Source of the DNA: Prosthecobacter sp.
Lineage (GTDB): Bacteria > Verrucomicrobiota > Verrucomicrobiia > Verrucomicrobiales > Verrucomicrobiaceae
Assembly (NCBI GenBank): GCA_025869455.1
Contig: JAOZVT010000477.1
Coordinates: 1 to 11,270, forward strand
Reading direction: 5' to 3'
DNA: 11,270 bases
Below the pieces are notes generated by a model. The model was given only the letters and a program-made list of their open reading frames with translations. It had not been told where the DNA came from and ran no database searches. Position numbers and translations under genes: made by a program. Positions 6,470 through 11,270 of the stretch are shown here, piece by piece; positions within the stretch are counted from its first letter, which is position 1, and each line of letters starts with the position of its first letter.

Positions 6470-6487
6470 TTGTGAAAACTTTCACAA
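6470..6487. promoter_or_regulatory. Perfect inverted repeat upstream of nuoB (possible operator)
   Basis: TTGTGAAAACTTTCACAA is an exact 8+8 inverted repeat around the two-base centre AC. It lies about 63 bases before the nuoB start and 27 bases after the rlpA stop codon, where an operator for a dimeric regulator would fit. No T-tract follows, so it is not an ordinary terminator. A match to a known regulator site cannot be claimed. Confidence 0.4.
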
Positions 6488-6489
6488 AC

Positions 6490-6513
6490 GGGTTGCCGGG
6501 GGGGGAGCCGGGG
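6490..6513 (+). other. G-rich tract, possible G-quadruplex
   Basis: Four runs of at least three G can be drawn: 6490-6492, 6498-6500, 6503-6505 and 6510-6513, with loops of 5, 2 and 4 bases. The run 6498-6505 is eight G long. This stands on the coding strand in the leader or promoter region of nuoB. It meets the usual pattern for a quadruplex, but folding is unproven and a sequencing error in an eight-G run is also possible. Confidence 0.35.
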
Positions 6514-6550
6514 CGTATTTCTTCCGCTGTTAACCCCTTTTTTCAAAGAT

Positions 6551-7081
6551 ATGGTCGCCCCCGCTGAAACCCACGCCGCTTACGATTCGAAGATCGAAGG
6601 CAATGTCGTCTTCACTAAGCTGGATTCGGCGGTCAACTGGATGCGCAAGAATTCCCTCTGGCCGATGCCGATGGGTCTTGCCTGCTGCGCCATTGAGATG
6701 ATGGCCTCGGCTTGCAGCCGTTATGACCTGAGCCGTTTCGGCATGGAGGTGATGCGCTTTTCCCCACGTCAGGCGGATGTCATGATCGTGGCTGGTACGG
6801 TGACCTATAAGATGGCCCTGGCGGTGAAACGTGTGTGGGACCAGATGCCTGAGCCTAAGTGGTGCATCGCCATGGGAGCCTGTGCTTCCAGTGGCGGCAT
6901 GTACCGCAGCTACGCGGTGCTCCAGGGCATTGACCACCTGATTCCAGTGGATATTTACATCTCTGGCTGCCCTCCACGCCCGGAAGCTCTGCTGGAAGGC
7001 CTGATGCGTCTCCAGCGCAAGATCGAAGGCGAACACTCTGTCATGGATCAGAAGAAGGAACTAATGAACGAGCTTTCCTAA
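6551..7081 (+). CDS. nuoB: NADH-quinone oxidoreductase subunit B (complex I)
   Basis: This is the 176-residue NuoB/PSST subunit of proton-pumping NADH:quinone oxidoreductase, which holds the last iron-sulfur cluster, N2, next to the quinone site on the peripheral arm. GLACCAIEMM (42-51), GACASSGGMY (109-118) and GCPPRPEALLEG (139-150) are hallmark motifs. C45, C46, C111 and C140 have the same spacing as the four N2 ligands of E. coli NuoB (63, 64, 129, 158), so the cluster should form. The N-terminus is short and ends the family's usual variable region. The ATG at 6551 has only a poor ribosome binding site, as is common here. nuoC follows after 44 bases. No nuoA lies upstream; the preceding gene is rlpA-like, 108 bases away. 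Confidence 0.97.
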   Translation: MVAPAETHAAYDSKIEGNVVFTKLDSAVNWMRKNSLWPMPMGLACCAIEMMASACSRYDLSRFGMEVMRFSPRQADVMIVAGTVTYKMALAVKRVWDQMPEPKWCIAMGACASSGGMYRSYAVLQGIDHLIPVDIYISGCPPRPEALLEGLMRLQRKIEGEHSVMDQKKELMNELS

Positions 7082-7125
7082 GTCCTGGAATCAATCTGCC
7101 TGCTCACGTCTCACGAAATCGAATC

Positions 7126-7695
7126 ATGAATGCCGCTCAAATGGTCACCGCGCTGAAGGAAAAATTCGGCGAAGCCGTCCTCAGCACCACCGAATTTCGG
7201 GGCGAGCAGACGCTGCAAGTTACTCTAGCTAGCGCTAAACCGATGCTGAAATATTGCCGGGACGAGTTGAACTTTGACTACATGGTGGACATCTCCAGTC
7301 TGGACCACATGGGCCAAGAGCCACGTTTTGAAATGGTGTATGAAATCTATGGTTACGGCCATCTTCAGCACCTGCGCATCAAGGCCCAAATCCCTGATGA
7401 TGAAGAAGTCCCCACGGTAAGCGATATCTGGCCGACCGCCGACTGGCATGAGCGCGAAATCTGGGACATGATGGGCATCAAGTTTGCCGGACATCCTGAC
7501 CTGCGCCGCATCCTGATGTGGGAAGGCTACCCTTACTTCCCATTGCGCAAAGACTTCCCCCTTGCTGGCAAACCAAGCGACATGCCCGAAGTCGGCTTCA
7601 CCAACATTGCCCCCATGGCTGATGGTCCCTTCGTGACCAGTGCAGGTGCTGCGGATACAGTAGCACGCGAGCCACGGGCAAAGCGGGCGGAGTAA
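7126..7695 (+). CDS. nuoC: NADH-quinone oxidoreductase subunit C (complex I, 30 kDa)
   Basis: This 189-residue protein is the NuoC/30-kDa subunit, a structural part of the peripheral arm of complex I that packs against NuoD and NuoB. The family signature is clear: WPTADWHEREIWDMMGI (102-118) with the conserved E-R-E-x-W-D, followed by GHPDLRRILMWEGYPYFPLRKDFPL (122-146). The N-terminal domain FDYMVDISSLDHMG (50-63) is also typical. It is not fused to nuoD, as happens in E. coli, and the C-terminal tail (150-189) is family-variable. It lies 44 bases after nuoB and is surely co-transcribed. The next gene is a secreted esterase, not nuoD, so the rest of complex I must be encoded elsewhere. Confidence 0.96.
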   Translation: MNAAQMVTALKEKFGEAVLSTTEFRGEQTLQVTLASAKPMLKYCRDELNFDYMVDISSLDHMGQEPRFEMVYEIYGYGHLQHLRIKAQIPDDEEVPTVSDIWPTADWHEREIWDMMGIKFAGHPDLRRILMWEGYPYFPLRKDFPLAGKPSDMPEVGFTNIAPMADGPFVTSAGAADTVAREPRAKRAE

Positions 7696-7760
7696 AAACA
7701 GGCCGTTTTGGCGAGTTCTTTTGAAGACTGAGCATTGATGAACGTTGTAATGCGTTCCTT

Positions 7761-9314
7761 ATGCGCACACTCGCACTTACCACCCTCCTAGCCTCCATGG
7801 CTTTCGCCAGTCAGGCGGAAGTCGTCCTGCCCGCCATCATTGGCGATAATATGGTTCTGCAACAAAAGCAGGCGAACCCGATCTGGGGCTGGGACACGCC
7901 CGGCACGGAAGTGACGGTCACCTTTGCCGGACAGACAAAAACTGCCAAAGCTGGCGCTGATGGCAAATGGACGGTGAAACTGGATGCCGTGCCCGCGAAT
8001 GCTAAGCCTGCGACAATTTCGATCAAAGGCAGCTCCGCTAAGGAAGTGAAAAACGTCCTCGTGGGTGAGGTGTGGATCTGCTCAGGCCAATCCAACATGC
8101 AGTTCAGCGTGTCTAGCAACTGGGACGCTGACCTGGAAATCGCCACGGCTAAGTACCCAAACATCCGCCTCATCTCCGTGCCCCAAATCGGTACGCAGGA
8201 ACCGCAAAAAGATTTTAAAGGCGAGTGGAAAGAATGCTCTCCTGAAACAGTCGGCAACTTCAGCGCCGTGGGTTATTTCTATGGTCGTATCTTGCATAAC
8301 ATGCTGAATGTTCCCGTGGGGCTCATCAATGATGCCTGGGGTGGCAGTGCGGCAGAAGCCTGGGTACGCCGGGATGTGCTGGAAAAAGACCCGCGTTTCA
8401 AAGGCTTGATAGCTAGCTGGGTGCAGCGTGAAAAGGATTTGGCCAGCGACAAAGCCAAACAGAGCTATGACAAGGCCCTGGCGACTTGGAAAGAGAAGCA
8501 GGAAGCGGCTAAAAAAGCAGGTGAGGCTTTTGCTACCCGTGCCCCACAAAGCCCGCTGCAGATTCTAGGTGGCAATGCGCGTCCGGGGAATATTTACAAT
8601 GGGGTGCTGCTGCCGACCATTGGCTACGGTATCAAGGGGGTTATCTGGTATCAGGGGGAAAGCAATGCTGGGCGTGCTTATGAATACGGTTATCTCTTCC
8701 CGCTGATGATCGAGCATTGGCGCCAGGAGTGGAAGCAGGGTGACTTCCCTTTCTACTGGGTGCAACTGGCCGACTATATGGACGAAGTGACGACTCCCGT
8801 GGAAAGCTCATGGGCGGAACTGCGCGAAAGCCAGACCAAGACTCAAAACGCCGTCAAGAATGGCGGGCAGGCAGTGATCATTGATCTGGGTGAGTCCAAT
8901 GACATCCATCCCAAGAACAAGCGTGACGTGGCCGAGCGTCTGGCCCGCATTGCGCTGGTGAAAGACTATGGGTTCAAGCTTCCTTATCGCAGCCCTGAGT
9001 TCAAAGCGATGGAGATCAAAGGTAACAAGGCGGTTGTCACTCTGGACACCTTCGGCTCAAGCCTGCGCACCGTGGATGTGAGCGAAGTCAAAGGAGTGGC
9101 TATTTGTGGCGAAGATCAGAAGTGGGTCTGGGCCACCGCCAAGATCACTGGCAAAGACAAGTTGGAAGTCAGTGCGCCAACCGTGGCCAAGCCGGTGGCT
9201 GTCCGCTATGCTTGGGCTAACAATCCGGTGTGCAATCTTTTCAGTGCAGAAGGTCTCCCCGTGACACCTTTCCGCACCGATGACTTCCCCATGACAACGA
9301 AGCCGAAGGAATAA
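7761..9314 (+). CDS. Secreted sialate O-acetylesterase (SGNH-type)
   Basis: The 517-residue protein starts with a signal peptide (MRTLALTTLLASMAFASQA, 1-19). The N-terminal beta domain includes VLPAIIGDNMVLQQKQANPIWGW (22-44), the standard opening of bacterial sialate O-acetylesterase-like proteins (DUF303, SASA). The catalytic block GEVWICSGQSNMQ (102-114) holds nucleophile Ser111. VIWYQGESNAG (294-304) is the second conserved block. ESNDIHPKNKRDVAERLA (378-395) supplies D381 and H383. Such enzymes remove O-acetyl groups from sialic acids or from other acetylated glycans such as xylans. Residues about 210-262 form a Lys/Ala-rich, probably helical insert. The C-terminal part (about 400-510) is a beta-sandwich typical of the family. 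A terminator follows at 9375-9406. Co-transcription with nuoC (65-base gap) is possible but functionally odd. Confidence 0.92.
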   Translation: MRTLALTTLLASMAFASQAEVVLPAIIGDNMVLQQKQANPIWGWDTPGTEVTVTFAGQTKTAKAGADGKWTVKLDAVPANAKPATISIKGSSAKEVKNVLVGEVWICSGQSNMQFSVSSNWDADLEIATAKYPNIRLISVPQIGTQEPQKDFKGEWKECSPETVGNFSAVGYFYGRILHNMLNVPVGLINDAWGGSAAEAWVRRDVLEKDPRFKGLIASWVQREKDLASDKAKQSYDKALATWKEKQEAAKKAGEAFATRAPQSPLQILGGNARPGNIYNGVLLPTIGYGIKGVIWYQGESNAGRAYEYGYLFPLMIEHWRQEWKQGDFPFYWVQLADYMDEVTTPVESSWAELRESQTKTQNAVKNGGQAVIIDLGESNDIHPKNKRDVAERLARIALVKDYGFKLPYRSPEFKAMEIKGNKAVVTLDTFGSSLRTVDVSEVKGVAICGEDQKWVWATAKITGKDKLEVSAPTVAKPVAVRYAWANNPVCNLFSAEGLPVTPFRTDDFPMTTKPKE

Positions 9315-9334
9315 CCAAAAGTTCGGTGTTGAGG

Positions 9335-9354
9335 TGAGGGACGAAAATCCCTCA
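9335..9354 (+). other. Short perfect hairpin before the terminator
   Basis: TGAGGGA (9335-9341) pairs exactly with TCCCTCA (9348-9354) around the six-base loop CGAAAA. No T-tract follows. It lies 20 bases after the stop of the sialate O-acetylesterase gene and 20 bases before the intrinsic terminator, so it may protect the 3' end of the mRNA or be a chance palindrome. Confidence 0.4.
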
Positions 9355-9374
9355 TCGCATTGAAGCCTAGAATG

Positions 9375-9406
9375 AAAAGAGCGACCTTACGGGGTCGCTC
9401 TTTTTT
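9375..9406 (+). terminator. Rho-independent terminator of the sialate O-acetylesterase gene
   Basis: GAGCGACC (9379-9386) pairs with GGTCGCTC (9393-9400) around TTACGG. The stem extends by AAAA/TTTT to twelve pairs, and a six-T run covers 9401-9406. On the other strand the four-A run gives only a short U-tract, so weak termination of the convergent hydrolase gene is also possible. Confidence 0.9.
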
Positions 9407-9466
9407 GTTTGTATCCGCTCCGTTGCGTTGCCTTTATCCCGAACTTGGGTTTATGGCAGGGAGATT

Positions 9467-10288
9467 TCACTTTCCGGTATCCAAGAACTCGATGACTTTT
9501 TTCAGCCATTTAGCGTCCGGGGCACTGTGACCTTGGGTGGGAATTACAAAGAGCTTCGCCCCTTTGAACCCTTCTCCCTGAAAGCCTTGCTCATAGACAG
9601 CGCGGGTGTTGTCGAGATTGGAATCTTTGTCACCTGTGATAAGGGCAAAGCGATTTTGCTGCTGGGCAATGCGTGCGATTTCTGGGTGCGGAAAGTAGCG
9701 CATTTCATACATGGTGCCGTCTTTCCCTTGAGTGTGGCGGAAGAAATTGGCCCCCATGAAGCAGGCTGCTCCGGTGAACATATCTGCATAGGCCACACCC
9801 ACCATGGAAGCGACACGGGAACCGCCTGAGTGACCGCTAACATAAACACGGTCTGGGTCCACTTTGTAGAGTTGGCGCAGGTGATGGTTGGCATCCACGG
9901 CTAGGCGGATGCGATCACAGGTTTCACGATTGTTGCCTGAGTTCACGGCACCAATGAAAATCAGCTTCTGATCGGCCAATACCTTTTCCCATTCGGGGTT
10001 GATGCTGGGTTTATTTCCTGCGCTGATCCAAATGAAGAGGCCATAGGGCTCGCTTTCTTTATAACCTTTCGGAACCAATATTTCAAAACTCTCCCGGCTC
10101 AGATCATAGATTCTGGGATCGTCAGGGTCTGAGAGCCGCATTTTGTACTGCTCATTGCTGTTCTGTGGAATGGCCCCTTCAAAGGTGATGGTCGTGCGGA
10201 CGCCCGGTTTTACAGAAGAAGGTGCCGAAGAGGCGGCTGCCAGAGGCAAGGCGGCGCAAAGGGACAGAAGGAGAGAAAGACAACGCAT
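9467..10288 (-). CDS. Secreted alpha/beta hydrolase (esterase/PHB-depolymerase-like)
   Basis: I choose the ATG at 10288 (273 residues), because it gives a direct signal peptide, MRCLSLLLSLCAALPLAAAS (1-20). The frame also has a TTG at 10324 that would add twelve non-signal residues. An AGGAG lies only two bases from the chosen ATG, which is closer than ideal. The fold is alpha/beta hydrolase: FEILVPKGYKESEPYGLFIWI (68-88) opens the core sheet, VSGHSGGSRVASMVG (150-164) is the nucleophile elbow with Ser154, ALITGDKDSN (215-224) offers D220 or D222, and TQGHSAPDA (251-259) gives H254. This pattern occurs in feruloyl/acetyl esterases and polyhydroxyalkanoate depolymerase-like proteins. Secretion fits a role on extracellular esters, perhaps on polysaccharides. 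It runs convergent to the sialate O-acetylesterase gene, and the upstream acyltransferase gene ends 81 bases before it. Confidence 0.8.
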   Translation of the reverse strand: MRCLSLLLSLCAALPLAAASSAPSSVKPGVRTTITFEGAIPQNSNEQYKMRLSDPDDPRIYDLSRESFEILVPKGYKESEPYGLFIWISAGNKPSINPEWEKVLADQKLIFIGAVNSGNNRETCDRIRLAVDANHHLRQLYKVDPDRVYVSGHSGGSRVASMVGVAYADMFTGAACFMGANFFRHTQGKDGTMYEMRYFPHPEIARIAQQQNRFALITGDKDSNLDNTRAVYEQGFQGEGFKGAKLFVIPTQGHSAPDAKWLKKVIEFLDTGK

Positions 10289-10369
10289 GACTCCTATCAC
10301 AACGGATGAGCGGAGATTATCCAAGTAGAACTTTCGCGGGAGTGCGGGCGCTCTGTTAAATCAAGGCTG

Positions 10370-11270
10370 CTAGGACTCGTCCGGCGGACTGCTTTTTTTC
10401 ACCAGGGACTCAAAGACAAACCACTGGTCCCAGTGCTGATGCACAAATTGGTGCATGATGGGGAGCCAGACTTTGCCCAAATCATCCGCACGCACTTTGG
10501 ACTTACCATCGTAAAAACAGGGACCGCAAACGATGCGGTATTTCAGCACGCCCATGCGTTGCAGGAAAATGGGGTAGCTGGGCACGCGGCTGATTTCTGC
10601 TAGCACCAAGGGGCCGCGTGGGATTTTGAAAGTGACTCCGTCGGAGTCCATCTCGATGGGGGAAACACCGGTCACGACACGATCTCCCTGCACGGCGACG
10701 GCTTCACCTGTCATGAGAATGCGGCAAAGTTCCAGGCCCAGGTGGCTATCCACCTCATTGTAGTGCACCCGCAGATGCGGATTTTCCCGCTCGACACCTT
10801 TTAATTCGGCGGAGCGCAGTTCTTGCAGCTCTTCGGTTTGTTCCGGTACGCGCACCATATGGAGCGTGCGGCCGAATTTCTGGGCAAACAGAGTGGCTCC
10901 AATATCGTAATTGCCACTGTGAATTGTGAAAACCAGGACACCCCCAGGATGCGCGCGCATTTCCTCAAAGTGATCCATGCCGGAAACATCCCAGCCGACT
11001 TCACGCTTGAAATGCATGTGCCAGAGCCGGTCCAGGTAGGTCAGGGCAAACTGGTGAAACACCTGGTATCCTGCCCACCAGCGGCGAATGGGGCCAAAGT
11101 CTGGGCGCAGGCCTTCGAGGTTCTCCAAAACGGCTTGGCGCTGGGGGCCAGCCAGCAAATAAATGGCGAAAACCACCACGGCATTCAGTGCCAAACACAG
11201 CCAAACCGGCAAAAAACGCAGCAGTTTCAGCAAAAACTTCGTCCAAAAGGCTCCATGCAGTCCCGTATTC
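10370..11270 (-). CDS. LpxL/HtrB-like lysophospholipid acyltransferase (partial, start outside window)
   Basis: The frame has no stop before the right edge. The first start codon seen inside is a TTG at 11233, but twelve further in-frame codons upstream read NTGLHGAFWTKF, which look like coding sequence of this family, so the true start is probably beyond 11270. A hydrophobic segment follows (LRFLPVWLCLALNAVVVFAIYLL), the usual membrane anchor. The acyltransferase motif H-x4-D is present as HSGNYD (codons at about 10904-10921, His-Asp dyad), and a later QGDR (codons near 10682-10693) matches the conserved block of lipid A late acyltransferases. These enzymes transfer a fatty acyl chain to lipid A precursors or a related lipid in the inner membrane. 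The precise acceptor is not known. The C-terminal end is polar (KKSSPPDES). Confidence 0.82.
   Translation of the reverse strand, partial: NTGLHGAFWTKFLLKLLRFLPVWLCLALNAVVVFAIYLLAGPQRQAVLENLEGLRPDFGPIRRWWAGYQVFHQFALTYLDRLWHMHFKREVGWDVSGMDHFEEMRAHPGGVLVFTIHSGNYDIGATLFAQKFGRTLHMVRVPEQTEELQELRSAELKGVERENPHLRVHYNEVDSHLGLELCRILMTGEAVAVQGDRVVTGVSPIEMDSDGVTFKIPRGPLVLAEISRVPSYPIFLQRMGVLKYRIVCGPCFYDGKSKVRADDLGKVWLPIMHQFVHQHWDQWFVFESLVKKSSPPDES

Noticed and set aside
6530..7036. 168-residue minus-strand open frame over nuoB
   Set aside because: It is antisense to a highly conserved gene, has His-rich composition of the shadow type and shows no domain.
10289..10324. TTG start of the hydrolase at 10324
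   Set aside because: It would put twelve polar/mixed residues before a clean signal peptide that begins at the ATG at 10288.
11001..11246. 81-residue minus-strand open frame starting near the right edge
   Set aside because: It is an alternative frame on the same strand as the acyltransferase, whose HSGNYD and QGDR motifs lie in the other frame.
1..11270. tRNA, rRNA or riboswitch
   Set aside because: No cloverleaf-like, rRNA-like or known riboswitch-like sequence was recognised; almost all of the window is coding and the longest gene-free stretch is about 150 bases.

Overview
The window looks like a chromosomal segment of a Verrucomicrobiota bacterium, probably near Prosthecobacter or Verrucomicrobium. 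This is an inference. It rests on moderate GC content, mostly weak or absent Shine-Dalgarno sequences, many secreted glycan-active proteins (sialidase-like, DUF1080-like, sialate O-acetylesterase), a secreted FAD-dependent oxidoreductase of the PF12831 type, a REP-associated tyrosine transposase with its repeats, and an L-fucose isomerase-like protein. No rRNA, tRNA or other taxonomic marker is present to settle it.

Left part (1-2545, all minus strand). A compact three-gene cluster reads leftward: a sialidase-superfamily protein with Asp boxes (2545-1367), a DUF1080-like jelly-roll protein (1330-653) and a FAD-dependent oxidoreductase that runs off the left edge (646-1). Gaps are 36 and 6 bases and all three products begin with a probable signal peptide. 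This suggests one operon for extracytoplasmic handling of a complex glycan.

Repeat island (2588-3323). A disrupted REP-associated tyrosine transposase (RAYT) lies between copies of its likely REP element. Copy A lies upstream. Copies B and C form an inverted pair at the 3' end, and the RAYT stop codon lies inside copy B. This is the most unusual part of the window, although RAYT/REP systems as such are known.

Middle part (3326-6442). A fucose/arabinose isomerase-like enzyme (minus) is divergent from a small lipase-like alpha/beta hydrolase (plus). The hydrolase is followed by a RlpA-like lipoprotein whose C-terminal tail is rich in Gln, Pro and Tyr and lacks a SPOR domain.

Right part (6443-11270). 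nuoB and nuoC, two subunits of respiratory complex I (NADH:quinone oxidoreductase), stand as a pair without nuoA before or nuoD after. Their upstream region holds a perfect 8+8 inverted repeat and a G-rich tract that could form a quadruplex. A secreted sialate O-acetylesterase follows and ends at a strong intrinsic terminator. Two minus-strand genes close the window: a secreted alpha/beta hydrolase and a LpxL/HtrB-like acyltransferase that enters from beyond the right edge.

Taken together, the region mixes housekeeping genes (complex I, envelope and lipid A-type acylation) with scattered secreted glycan-degrading enzymes. I see no defence system, CRISPR array, prophage or complete insertion sequence, and no convincing new multi-gene system. 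The points most worth a second look are the broken RAYT with its extended REP copies, the isolated nuoBC pair with its palindrome, and the secreted sialidase/DUF1080/oxidoreductase operon.
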